Of a stretch of DNA of 64,000 nt, positions 1 through 12,400 are shown piece after piece. Numbering within the stretch: position 1 is the first letter of the stretch; each line of letters begins with the position of its first letter. The position numbers and the translations under genes were made by a program. The DNA comes from Promerops cafer (lineage: Eukaryota > Chordata > Aves > Passeriformes > Nectariniidae), in the NCBI GenBank assembly GCA_013398275.1, contig VZSE01010806.1, positions 1-64,000 on the forward strand, in the 5' to 3' direction. The notes under the pieces were generated by a model. The model ran no database searches. It had not been told where the DNA came from and saw nothing but the letters and a program-made list of their open reading frames with translations.

Positions 1-829
1 CCTCCCTGAGGAAGGGAAAAACCCCTTGACCAGAACTCATTGAGTATTTTCAGTTTTGGGTGGAAATTTTTTTATGTCCCAAATTTAAAAAGGGAAAGGA
101 AAATTAAAAAAAGAAATCCAGGGTTTTTCACTGGAATCTTTTCTTCTGTGAGTCTCCTGAAATAACTCATTGGGGTTCCCAGCAGAATGCCGTTCCCTGG
201 GACTGCCCAGGGGAGAAAGTTCCATTTGCACTGCTACATCAGTGTAGATCGTACAGAGCAGCCCCCACAGGGCTAATCACAGCTGAAGGGAAAAGTGCTC
301 TGTTTTCATCATGCACTGCTCAACGCAGTGTAATTCATGTTGTACTGTTGCAAACAAACTGTGGTGGGCTAGAACATGCATCAATCTTTCCTGTGCTGTG
401 TCTATTCTTTAGTCAGTGGGAATGGAAGGGAGATTTTATTTAAAGGTAGTGATCCTGTTCCTAAATTAACTTTGTCTGGATGTAGCCTGGTTTTAATACA
501 GTGACTCATGACCTTATGCTGGTGGGGGAGAAAAATGCTTTGCATTAGACATACTATGGTCTGTCACTGATTGTTTTAAATCCTCTAAAATAAGATATCT
601 GCTTTAACCAAAAAGGGACTTGCTTGGCAGTTATGTAAATGAAGCACAAAGAAAAGAGGCTGGGCCACCTCACAGAAGGAAAAACTGTGTTTTAAATTGT
701 CATGAAATGGTAACTTTAAGCCCCATACACCCAGCTGGCACCACACACAGAGCACAAAGTGGTTGAGGCTGTTTTAAAACAATCCAACACGACAAATGCT
801 GGAGCTGGGGAACAACACACCCTCTTAAT

Positions 830-1110
830 AGTGCATCTTAGCATCGTCTCAGCACACAGCCATTTACCGCATGGAAATCATTAATTCTGCCCAACCTTTT
901 TGACGAATGGTGTGATGATGAGCTTCCTAAACGGCACTCAAAGGAAGCCCTGCATGCTGCAGTCGGTTCAGATTGTTTTATGTTTGTCAGACCTGAATTG
1001 TGTTGGAAGGAGACGTTGTGAGTAATGGATTCTCTTGCTATTTCCACACGGGCAAGGCTGCGCAGCTGCTCCATGTGCCGTTTATTGCACTGCATTATGG
1101 ATGAGGTGGT
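830..1110. promoter_or_regulatory. Candidate conserved non-coding element (by texture only)
   Basis: This stretch keeps many CpG dinucleotides (for example ACCGCATGG, TTGACGAAT, AAACGGCAC, GCAGTCGG, GAGACGTT, CACACGGGC, GCTGCGCAG) in a window where CpG is otherwise rare, and it has no repeat character. CpG retention can reflect selection or lack of germline methylation. The minus strand is open across it (838-1236), but the peptide resembles no family I know and has no clear splice sites. It might be an enhancer or simply unique sequence; only cross-species alignment can tell. Confidence 0.2.
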
Positions 1111-4100
1111 TTTGCCAGCAGATACATAAACACAAAAGGGGAGAAGGGAAGAAGAGGACAAGAAAACAAATTTATGTTTTGCCCAATATACAACTCCTAG
1201 CAATAATTTAGAATACTTTAAAACACTCGTGTGCAAATATTTTGGAACTGTAGCTCTGAAATTAATTCTTTACTGCATTCTTGCAGAGAACACAATGGCT
1301 TTACCATGAAACCACTCTTCCTTCTGTTGGAATTATCTTATAGCTACTGCACTCCTTCTACAGGACACCTGCAATCCCAACAGCCTGCCCTGAAAACGTG
1401 ACATCGCACCCAAAAAAAAAGAGCTGTGCTCTTTCATTTCTCATTGCTTTTAGAGGATTTTAGGTGCTAAGTCCATTTGTAAACCTGCTGTTCAAACTGC
1501 TAAGATGTAGTTGTGTAGTTAGTAAGAAATGCCAAATGTCTAAAAAGCACCCATCAGGCACTGATTTCCAAGCACCCACCATGCATGGATTTCCAGCAGG
1601 CATTAGGGAATGCTCTGCTTAAGGATTTATTGGTAAATCCTACTGGGCTGCCCTGTTGGTAGTCAAATCACTGTGCTGTTCTGTCTGTGAGCACTGACAG
1701 GAAATGCTAGACCCTCACATTGCTGGGTTCTCCCGGTCTGGCTGTAAATTCCTTTCTGATCAGCACTCAGCTGGTCCACAGGTGCTCCAGCTGGTCCAGG
1801 GGGGCCAGTTCCAGTCAGCACAGTCCCTCAGAGATGTCAGGGGACGGGTGAGGATGGTGACAGTCATTGCTCACCCATGGGAGAACACAGCCTTTCAGTC
1901 TGGCAGTGCAGTAGGACTAATCAGAATAAATCACCACTTCAAGCCAGGAAGGGTGTCAGAATTTGGCTCTTTACCAGTTGTTATGTAACTGGCTTGGAAC
2001 TTGGCATCCACGTAGCTGGGAATCACCACTTGTGTTGACCACAAGGCATTGGCATTTTGTCAGGGCAGTTTCTTGGCTTTCAGAGTAACACCTAACTTGG
2101 AAGGGTTCACTTCTATTTCTTTAAATCTCGTGAATGCTGTGCAGAACTGGAGGTCATTACAGTTTTCCTGGATGAGCTGTCATGGAGAGCAAAAGGAGAG
2201 ACAGTACATTGCAAACCAGAGCTAATATTTAGACATTTTGTCTCTGATTAGGAAATCCAATGGCAGAACCCGAGATTTCTCAGGGAGGCCATATGAACAC
2301 AGGTGCACTGTCAGGGTATAAATTGCTGTTTGTTAGCTCTGGAACAAGCTGACTGATGAGCACTGCCAGGGCACTGGAGCCAAGGACACATTTCATGGAG
2401 TGAAAGGGACCTGACAGCCAGCACAATGAGAGATACCAAAGCTGCTTCTCCAGACATACTTCCCTTGTAGGACACAACATATTCTAAATATCTGTAATAT
2501 TTTTAGAGTCAGGTTTTTTTAGCATCACCTAATACTTACAGTGTACTACTTCACGTGAGACTGTTTTAATATTGAGCACAAATATAGCCCTTTTTAAAAA
2601 TTAAGCCTTTTAAAGGCCATGACAGATGCCAAGATGTTTTCCTATGATTTGCATGAGAAGGATAGAGACATGGACAACCTGTCCTGAGCTCACAGATTTG
2701 CTTTGTCAGGATTAAACATCAAACTCAAAATATTACTCCTTTCCCATGCATCTTCCCAAAATTTCTAGACCATGCTGTCTCTACTGAGAAAGAAGCAAAA
2801 AGACAACTCAACAGTCTCTTGGATGAGCTCTAATTCAGATCCTCATAGGCTTTTGAGACTATTTATCCTCAAATATTACATCCTCAACCTGGCAGAAGAA
2901 ATAAACTTAATCAGCCAAAACCATTTCTGAACTATACCTGTCACGCTGGATCCATCTCTTCTGCATGTTGGAATTACTACTAATATACTTACAAAATACT
3001 AGTCCATGGAAGAAGCAGCTTAATTCTGTTAATATTGAATGCAAGAGTATGAGGATTGATAGTCCTTGTAATCTCTTATCTAAACATAGAAGAGCTGCAT
3101 ATGCTGTTCATAAAGCACTGAAATCAATCATCATAGTGGCAGGCAGGTAATTGGGAAGCAAGCTCCTGCTTGTGCAGACCAGGAGAAGATAACAGCCTTC
3201 AGCAGGTTTTTTATATTTTTCAAAAATTATTCCCTGTCTCAGGTTTCAAACTTCAAAATCTAAAGCAAGTCACTTAAAATCCCTGAGTGTGAGCATTGAG
3301 AAAGCCAGCATGGCTTTTGGAACTGCACAAACTTTGTGTTCCTTGCACAACTTCAGAGAGCATGGGGGTTATCCAGCACTGCAGGTAGAAAGGCCTGGAA
3401 AAGAGGGGAGCTGGAGCTCAGTGCTGGCTGCTGCTACCTGACTGCAGGGAGAGTTTGGCACTGTGGGTCCTGGTTAGAAATAAAAACCAGTTATGTCTGC
3501 ATGGCCCTAAGAGTAAGATCAGATTTTAATTAAGTCCTTTGAAATGTTAAGATTTAAAAAAATTAGGTTAATTGCACAGCTCTGCAATTTTGACAATCAA
3601 GGTTTTGTAAGAGGGATCTTGGAGCAGTTAAGAACAGCTCTGTTTACATGTTCAGTCAGATGAGGATAGTCAGAAAGACTCCATAATTAGTGTTTCTTAC
3701 TAAAAGCTTTCCCCATGTATTAAACATTAACAGAATGTTTCTAACTATGAAATGAACTAGACCTAACTAAACTTGTAGGAATTAGCACTATTCACTCTCT
3801 GATTTTTCAGATTAGTTACATTAATTTTAAATATTGCTTTCTGCCAGGAAGAGACTGGTAAAAACACAATACTAAAAATTGACTGTGCCTCATTCAAACA
3901 TTGAGAAAAGAATATACTGCTTGCAATTTTTAAGTTTTGGGGTTTTTTTTGGCAACTCATAATCCCTGACTTTCATTGAGATTGCTGGCATTTATCCTCT
4001 TTTATAACCACACCAATAATTATTTTGCATTGTTTTTTATAGCTTCATAATATGAATGGAAGTTGTTTCCATAGCTTAGAGAAGCACAGTTTAGCTCTAA

Positions 4101-4233
4101 GAGGTGTCTGTGGAATTGTCAATGGTCCCACTTCTCTACACAACATTACACAAGTCCTCTCAGCCCCTCAGATGGGAGAACTATCTCTCCTTTCCTAATT
4201 CCAGAACAGCAGTTCTTTCCCTTATCAAGGCAT

Positions 4234-4390
4234 GTGGTTTGTTTGGAGGATTTATGGTCTGTTTTGTTTTGGGTTTTTTTGTTGTTTGGTTTCTCAGGGG
4301 GGTTTCTGTTGATTTGGTTTGGGGTTTTGATGTTTTTATATTGTTGGTTTTTAGTTTTGTTGGAGTTTTGTTTGTTTGTTCTTTTATTTT
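4234..4390 (+). repeat. G+T-rich low-complexity tract
   Basis: Roughly 155 bases made almost only of G and T on the plus strand, such as GGTTTGTTTGGAGG and TTGTTTTGGGTTTTTTTG, with a short GTGTGTGTG run just downstream near 4427. It creates spurious hydrophobic (plus) and Lys/Asn/Thr-rich (minus) open frames that should not be read as genes. Confidence 0.8.
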
Positions 4391-6593
4391 CACAAATTAT
4401 GTTTAGGATCCTGGTCTTGCAAGGAGTGTGTGTGTGGGCAGAGCTGTGCATCCCTTCCTCTCCCTGAAGTGTGAAATGCAATCTACTGTTTGCCTTGTCA
4501 CATCCCATCCCAGTGCTGGCTTTTGTCAGAAAGGGCTGGTGGTATTAATGATGTGGGTTGCAACCACAGCTTTCTGCAAGTAGAACAAGCTGACAGTTGG
4601 CTGGGTGGCAGTGGAAAAGCAACAGAAGAAATGTGGGAATTTCATTTCTTTTTTACATCCTGTGATAGTAAAGTCTCTTCCTTTAACAGACCATGTGTTA
4701 AATCTTTGCTGCTGCACGTTGCATTTATTCTCTGATGAATCATAGCACGATGGCAAATCCTGTATTTTCTTCCTTAATATGGTGGAATTTTTAAAAGGGC
4801 AAACAAAAAAAAATCTCATGTAAGTTTTCAAATTACTTGAATAAATTAACAGGTTTTAAGCTGTTGCACAGTATATGTTAGCATTTGTTTCAGATTTTCT
4901 TTGTAGATAAACAAAAGGCTCTGGAAAAAGGTTGGCTCTCTTCCTTCTCTAGAAACATTGTCCTCTCCTTTCCTTTCCTCTCCACTATCTAATTGCTATC
5001 ACCCAAACAGAAAACTCAACCAAGAAAAAGTTATCTTATTCTAGAAATATTTACATGCTGTTCAGCACAACAGTGTCCTGATTTTAACCTGATATCTTTA
5101 GATGCCACCTTTTTCCTGGTCAATAAATAACCATCCCTAAAAATGCCCATGGACATGAATCTTGATTAAATGCAGCATCTGGGTATGCATCAAAATTTCC
5201 TTTTGACAATTCTTCAGCTGTAATCCAGCATAAACTCTAGCATAAAATGTGATATATTACAGAATAACTCCCTGGTACCACCATAACAGCTTAGCCTGCT
5301 CAGTCCAGCTGTGTCTTGCCCCTCCAGGACACTGCAGGGAAGGTGCAGCACTGGAGCAGTAATTTCATCTTAATTTTATACTTGGAGTCTGAAACCCAGT
5401 TGAAATTGGCATCAAAACATCCTCTTGAGTCTAGGTTTAAAATTATGCTTGGTGAGAACTGGAAGCAGCTTAGCTTTCTACATGAATTTGGGCTGAAATG
5501 GGAAGCTGCTCTGGTATCCGAGGGTGTTGATGAGAGCACATGGGACCCCTTGGCTCAGATTAGGGCTAGGTCAGAGCCACTCCACATTTGCCAAGAATTT
5601 AAGCAACTCCCTAGGGGTGCATGCAGGAACCCTTGTCCTTTATGAAGAGGATTTTACACTTCTGTTTTAAATTACATGTTAATTGATCAAAGTGCTGATT
5701 TAATGTCTCATTTTCCCCATCCATGATAAAAGCTGCTTGTAAATGCACAGCCATCAAAACTATTGCAATTGTCAGAGTTTAAAGCACATCATCTCAAACT
5801 GAGTATTGTCTTTTGCCTTTTTAAAAGTATGTTCTTTATAAAGGAGGCACTGCCATAAATACTAGTTCTGCGTACAGAATCATATATGATCACTTCAGCA
5901 ATTGGATGCCCTATGAAGAGTGAGCAGCAAGGCACTGCTGGGAGTGGCTCAGTGAAATCCTTCATGAGCTGATGCTGTTGGAGCAAGGCCGAAGGCAGAG
6001 AGCTGTGAAATGCAGCAAGTGGGAACTTCTGCACTACAACTCACAGGCTCAGGTCTTTTATTAGAATTACATAATAGCCTTATGAAAATATTGTTCAAAG
6101 ATGCAAGGGCAAGTAATCAAGCAGAGCTGAGGCCACACCGCAACTAAGGGTCCTGAAGTCTTGAATGGCTTAAGTTATTACATTAGAAAAATAAAGGGTA
6201 AAAAATGGGTTATTTAAAAATTGGTTAAAATATTTAAATATGAGTGATTTGAAATGTTTTGTCTCATGGAAAATTCATATTTAAAACACGTATTTGGATG
6301 TTTATATTCTCTGGACCATTTCTGTCAAGAAGGTAAAAAAATTGCTCCCATTTTCTGGGTTTATTCTTTGGCAAGTTACACCACTGGAAACTTGCAGGTT
6401 TTGTAAATAAAACAATATGTAACAATTTTATCTTTTAATTTCCTTAGCATATTGTCCAGCCACGAGAAATACTGGCATCTTTGGCTCCTTTTTTGGATCA
6501 GACGGTTTGAAGTGTGGTTGTCTTATTTACTAAGTACATCATCATAGATCCAAAATGATCCTGGCCACACGCTGAGGTTTATTACCAGGTACA

Positions 6594-6756
6594 GCTTGCC
6601 CAGAGTGTTTGTGCATGCCCCAGCCCTGGAAGTGTTTAAGGCTGGATGGACCTTTGAGCAACCTTGTCTACTGGAAGGTGTACTGCTCAGGACAGGGGAG
6701 TGGAAATGGATGATATTTAAGGTCCCTTCCAACCCAAATAATTTTATGATTCTATA
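6594..6756 (+). mobile_element. CR1 LINE, 5'-truncated 3' end, sense
   Basis: This is the last ~160 bases of a chicken-repeat-1 (CR1) LINE. It begins near GCTTGCCCAGAG, passes through GCCCCAGCCCTGGAAGTG and GGTCCCTTCCAACCC, and ends in ATGATTCTATA, a slightly mutated form of the CR1 3' octamer tail. CR1 copies are normally 5'-truncated because target-primed reverse transcription starts at the 3' end. The piece covers the last ORF2 codons and the 3' UTR and codes for nothing intact. Divergence from the consensus remembered for birds suggests an old copy. Confidence 0.9.
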
Positions 6757-8730
6757 CAGGAAATGTACAACTGAGCATACTTGGAACTCCCTTGTTTTCC
6801 TTCAGTATTTATTTGGGCTGAAAATGTTTATTATCAGAACACTGGAAGATGAATCTTGATCTAACTGCCAAATTCAGTGGCAGCCCCCAGTCAGTTCAGC
6901 TCCTTTAAGGAGCCACCCTTTCCTGAACATTTCCCAAATTAGATTTTTGTTGCACTTATTTGAGGCTGTTTCAACGCTTTTATGGGATTGAATCATCTTC
7001 TCTTTACAAGGATATCACTAATTAAACCCAAGATGAGCAACTGCTTCCACAGCTTGGTGGGTAGGAGAGCGGGGCTGCTTTAGCACATGTTGCAGCATAT
7101 GTATCCTCCAGGAAGATCAGATGGATAAACATTGCTAAGCTGCCCAAGAGCCAGTGCCAGATTCCTCAGGCAAGGGTTTGACTGAACTCTGATGCCCGTC
7201 TGAGATTCTGAAAAGGTCTCCAAATATTAAACAGGAAAGGCAGCTTGCCATGAGGATTGATTTCATCCCACCCCTCCAGCCCACTTGTGGGACACAGCCC
7301 CTGCTGGCTCTGCCCAGGTGTTCTGACCTCTGCATCTGACAAAAGCATTCAAGCAAAGATCTCTGCTGAGAAAGACAACATTGCCATGGAAAGCTGAACA
7401 AGCTTTGTTCTGTCCTATGTCCCTGGCACTTGCTGTTTCTCCAAGCTTATCTGGCTGTGTACATGGCAGGATCTAGCTCCAAAATCTATCCAACAAGATG
7501 CTCCCTAGATTTACAGCAAGATAGACTGCTCCACATCCAGGCTGGCGTTTCCTGATGGGCACCCAGGAAATGGTTCTCTCTCTCTCTACTCATATATTTT
7601 CTACATGTAAAACTGTTTGGAATTACACTCAATGCTCATTCAAAGGCATGAGGCCTTAGTCAAGCACAAGGACTTGAAAGCAATTGTAGTCATGATGCCT
7701 CCATTTCCAGGCAGAAAATGTGCATATTAATTGCTCACCTTCAAGAGATAATTACACATTTACTTAGTGGTTTGGGTCCATAGGACGGTTGGTAAATAAG
7801 GACATCCGAGATTCTCTATATTTTTAAGTTTTGGTAATCTCAGACTGCCTGCTTCGAGTTAACGGTCAAAAGGCAAATGGAGATAAATAATTACCTTCTA
7901 AAATAAGCTTTCTGAACTGGTTTTCTTTGCTTCAATTTTATGTAAGTTCGCCACTGTTTCTGCAAGTTCTGTTTCTGCAAATGCTCTTTCTGCATTCTTC
8001 TTAGAGCTTTTGTAGCATTTCAATGTTTTTGTAAATAGCAATCCTCGTCACTGGAGTCTGAATCTGCCCACCAAAATGAACCAAAAATCTTATGTAAGCC
8101 AAGATGTTAAAACAATTTCCTGCAGCCAATACTTTGAAATTCTCTATTCAGAGAACTAGACTGAAGAGCATTATAGGAATGGATTAAAAACATTAACTGT
8201 TCCAGTTATCAAAATGATGTTAAGTTCTTCCTTGTTGATGCAGAAACACCCACTGCAACTCCATTTTTCTTTTAAGCCAAATGGGATTTCAAGGCATGCC
8301 AAGACTTTTATATGAATTCAAAGTTTACATTTGAGGCATGTGAAAAACAACGTCGTGTTTTCAGCATTTTTGTGTGGTCGCTGCAGGACAAAAAGGCTCT
8401 CTTGAGTCCCTGTGTTTGTGTCACTGCTATAAATTCCTGTGTCAGTGGCATTACCTTTACACAGTGTGACTGATCTAATTAGACAGGATGTGTCCCAGCA
8501 GTTGCACACCAGTCTGGAGGCTGGGAGAGGCCTTCCAAGTGATTACAGCTTTGTGCGTTCCTTCCATCTGTGATTAAAAACACAGCTGTTTTCAGCCTTG
8601 AAGCCAAACCCTTTCCATAGTCCCCTGAGGGATGACAGTGACGCAGAGCTGGGTGCAGGCAGTGCTGAGCCCCATGGGGTGTTCACAGCTCCAGCCCTCA
8701 CCTCCACCCCATAGCTGTGGGCACAGCTGG
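6757..8730. other. Unique non-coding DNA
   Basis: No gene or interspersed repeat recognised. It contains a short CT run near 7578, a 15-bp triplicate at 7954-7998, and a segment at about 7740-7900 with several CpGs and TAATTA-type motifs that could be regulatory. Open frames near 7135-7401 and 8318-8509 are short and resemble no known family. Confidence 0.55.
7954..7998 (+). repeat. 15-bp imperfect tandem triplicate
   Basis: Three adjacent 15-base units share the core YTGYWTCTGCA: CTGTTTCTGCAAGTT, CTGTTTCTGCAAATG, CTCTTTCTGCATTCT. The first two differ at three positions and the third is more diverged, as expected for an old local duplication by replication slippage. Confidence 0.75.
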
Positions 8731-9405
8731 GCAGTTTGGGTACATCCAGCTGGGCACCTCCACAGAGACCCAGCGCAGGGATGTGCACGTGCAGTACTGG
8801 TGATGGAGCTCCAGCAAAGCTCTTCCAGCACCACTGTGGAGGGGATTGAGAAAGGGGCCAGCAAGGACAAGCAGGTGGATCTCCACCTTGTCTTTGGCCT
8901 CAATCCTCACCTGGTCCCAAAAAGCACATCCATGACCAGCATTGAGGCCACTTGGGTGTAGTGGCAGTACCCTGCCAGGACATGGTGATGTGTACGAAGC
9001 TTGGAAGAAGCTGGACCTCAAATGGTACCTGGACAACCAGATCTTCCTCTTTGACCACAACTTTGATTATCAAGCTTTATGGGAGTGAATTGTATGACCC
9101 TGTGAAATGGAAGAAAAGGATAAGAGTGTGGGAAGATGATCAAAATGATTGGGCTGTCAGAGGAAGGAGTCACCAGTGTGGAAGATGTCATGAAGCATGT
9201 CAGGCAAGACCTCTGCCAACATTCAGTCCTCCCAGAACCAGGCTGCCTTCCAGACCATTCTCAAGAAGAGAGAAAGTTTTGTATGCTTAGTTTTCCCTAA
9301 TTGATTTGGCTGGGAATGAGTGAGGCACGGACATCTCAACTGCAGACAGGCAAACCAGGCTGGAGGGGACTGATACTAATAAAATCTTCTTGGCACTTGA
9401 AAGTA
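8731..9405 (+). pseudogene. Kinesin-13 (KIF2-family) processed pseudogene, internally deleted
   Basis: Five collinear blocks match the kinesin-13 microtubule-depolymerising motors (KIF2A/2B/2C) in order. At 8740-8930 the N-terminal domain is readable, with TTVEGIEKGASKDKQVDL then LNPHLVP (family TVEWIE.G..KGK.IDL..LNPDLVP). At 8987-9088, LDLKWYLDNQIFLFDHNFD corresponds to the start of the motor domain (VDLT.YLENQ.F.FD..FD). At 9062-9160, LYDPVKWKKRIRVWEDD matches the ..FDLLN.K..LRVLEDG segment. At 9178-9277, VEDVMK is followed by TSANIQSSQNQAAFQTIL (TSAN..SSRSHA.FQIIL, switch I region). At 9297-9400, LIDLAGNE, then a stop, then DRQTRLEG (switch II DLAGNE). The neck linker region between the N-domain and motor, and the part holding the P-loop (GQTGSGKT), are deleted. 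The blocks sit in all three frames with in-frame stops. Joined exon-like blocks without introns suggest a retrocopy; no poly-A tail or target duplication is visible and the 3' third is missing. The paralogue is uncertain: FDH and NWKKK-like residues lean towards KIF2B, others towards KIF2A. Confidence 0.85.
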
Positions 9406-12400
9406 GGGGGTTAGACATGTAGGAAAATATTACAGTGTTGTTTCCAGCTATTTTTCATTGTAGAAAGTAAAATTGGGCAGTTGTGAGGATCAAACTGCAG
9501 GAAAAGGCAAGAATTTACAGAAAATATGTCTCACTTTATATAGGCAGGTTTCCCCCTCATGCCTGTAAAATGCACACACACACATACCTCTATAACTCCC
9601 TAGATGGGGCCTGCTCCAGGGCTGTGTCAAACAGCACCAAAATCAAAGTCATTTTTCCAGGGCAGGAGGCATTTCGAGTGATTTAAAAAGGCGTTGGAGT
9701 GCAAAGCACTGTCATCTCTGAGCAAGATACATTTGGGAAATGAGAGTTATTTTGCCATGGCATAAGCAATGGCTTTATTAGAGCATCAGCTCACGTTATT
9801 CTCTCTCTCCTTCTCTCCTTCTTTCTTAACCATGTTCTCATGAGCCATTAAAGGATACCGGAACCTGTCTTCAGAAAAATGAGACTAAAGATGATGGCAG
9901 TTGTCCTGCCGATGGAGAGAGGATGTGCCTGTTTTGGAGAGGGAAGTAGGGGAGTCAGTGCCCTGTATCAGAGGCCTGATGAGAGATTTGCCAGATCAAA
10001 GGGTCAGAAAAGCTGCATCCAAAAAAGCACCATCTGATAGTGCATATCAGTGCATGGCCCAGACTGGGGCATCATTCCCAAGGGGAAATGCTGCAAAAAC
10101 TGCTCCTTGCATGGTGGTCAAAGCATCAAGTATATATCTATGATTACAATTCCATTTGGGAATTAATTAGCATAAAATACTGAAAGGATAACAAAGAAGT
10201 GGATGAAATTGAACTGTATAAACCATATCTAATTAACTGATTATAATCATCCTCCATTTCCTCACACTCTGACTGTTGGTCCCATACACCAGTTTGTGCC
10301 AGCAAATATTTAAATATCTGGTCTGAAGTCTGATGAAAACAACAAAAGGACTTCAGCAGCCTTTGAACAAAACCAGAGATTTATTTTCAGTGATGAAATT
10401 ATGAAACAGCAAATATTATTTAAATGCTGGTCATCTCCTAATAATCATATACCATGTTTTTCAGCTTCAGTGCACTCTACAAGCATTTATTCATTGGCAT
10501 CCTATCTGCTTCAGTAGTCCCAGCTTCAGCAGCTCGTGGTGTTCAGAGAAACAATGAGACATAGGTGCTACTTGCCAGATTGAAATAAAAATATGTTGTT
10601 TACAGAGGGAATTTACCATGAGAGGGTTTTCTCCTTTCTGAAAAGAAACTTTGTTGAGGTTACTTAGAGTTTCTCTTGGATTCTGGTGTATGAAGTGCTG
10701 GATGTAGCAGGGCACCACAGAGGCATATGCAAGCAGAGGGTCCTCAGTCCCTTGCCTGGGACTATCAAGCTGGCTCCCTTTTCTCTGGGTGTAGGAAGTG
10801 TTTGCCACACAAGACATGAGACAGATTCACTCCTTTGGCTGCTTGTGCTCTGGTCCTTCCTCCAGGGCTGAGTTCCTGCTGTTCTTCTGCTGCGGCTGTG
10901 CGCTATCTGTAACACATAGGCACGAACTGCTTTGGCAAAAAGGGCTGTGGATTAACTGAATTGGGCACAGTTCTAGAAAGACAGTGTTAACAAGCTGGAA
11001 CAAGGTCATACCAGGGTGGGATGGTTTGCAGGGAGTAGGAAAATGACTTTCATTCTCTTCCTGTTGATGCTTACACGTTCACGTAGCTGTTTGCAGCTGA
11101 GCTCCAAAGGTAACTCTGGAGCATACCCTACAGCTTCCCACAGCACATGCAAAGGGAATTAACTACATTTGCTTTTTCCCTCAATTTTTGTGTGAAGTGT
11201 TCATTAACCTCTTTTCCTCCTCTGACAAACTTAATTTTCATATTTTCCTTTGCTTTCTAAACATAAATCCTGTGTATGTAGAGAGCGCAGAACCCCTTCT
11301 TCCCATTACCTGCACTTAAATGACTTCTGCCTGGTTTCCATGAGTTTGTAGCCACAGAATAAATAGCCCTCTGTGTTTCAGGTTTAGAAATGCAGTTTAA
11401 CCATGTTTACATGTGACTACAGAGCCCAGCTCATGAAGTTGCAGAGATTCAATCAAAATTTCCTCCAATTTTTACTGGCCTTTGGAATGAAACCAGCACC
11501 AAAGAATGCTGTGGTATAGGTTTGCATTGCTTTCGTGACCATAAATGTTCAATTAAGTAAAGATCCCTAATTACTTAAAGTGAGGTTAGCCATTTACTTA
11601 GCCTGTTAAACAACTGACACCCTTTTATGCGACGTGTTTTTGTTTATAACTGACTGTAGCTGAATGAACAAGAGAAGTAATGGCTGTAGAAATAGAATCT
11701 GGTTAATCTAATCATTCAATGCTGATAATTAATCATAAACACTGCTATTCTGTTATGCTTCAAGGACTTAAATCTCTTCTCTTCCTACCTGTGTCATTTC
11801 TAGGGGGGAGATTTCATTGCTAGTGAGATATTTTACTTAGGAGCTTTACACATCCACATTTCAGATGCCTCTGCTTGAAGTGTTTTGTAAGGACAGAACA
11901 CAGACACTCAACAAGTCAGAGCAATTTCTATTGCAAAGACAGACACATAAATATTGGCCTAATTTTTGAGCTGCTGCCTTCCTTGTTCTGACCTGGGAAC
12001 AGCTTTGGCTGTAAAATACATTTTCCTCACTTCTCTAGTGTTTGCCACTTAATTTTGTCAGAGCAGCACTGAAGTGCCTCCATAGTTTGATTGAACTCCT
12101 TGTTGGGTTTCCTAATCTCTGGTTCCAACTCTTGCATGTTCTCCCCATGCAGTCCTCAAAGGCTTGAATTTACTCAGCTGAGGAATGCCCATATGCTCCC
12201 TTGAACAGGCAGGACAGTTCAACCCATCACGTGTGACAGCTGAAAAAGTAAAATTTATTCTTCCACAACAATTTTGAAGCATTTAATTGCTTTGCCTCTG
12301 CTCTCATACCCATTTGCCTTCCTATCTCCCACTCCTATTCAAGCTGCTTTTCTTGCTGTGACACCACACCAGATAATCAGCTGGAATATTGTTGCATGTG

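Larger units (their letters stand above)
1..6593. other. Unique non-coding DNA, no gene recognised
   Basis: About 6.6 kb of AT-rich single-copy-looking sequence. The longest open frames (132 codons on the minus strand at 838-1236 and about 100-120 codons near 4.1-4.8 kb and 5.3 kb) have no recognisable domain, signal peptide or splice-flanked structure. The 4.1-4.5 kb frames lie in a low-complexity G+T tract. The segment around 830-1110 keeps more CpGs than its surroundings and could be a conserved non-coding element. Confidence 0.6.

Noticed and set aside
4104..4508. Hydrophobic plus-strand and Lys/Asn/Thr-rich minus-strand frames
   Set aside because: Both are products of the G+T low-complexity tract, not membrane or structural proteins.
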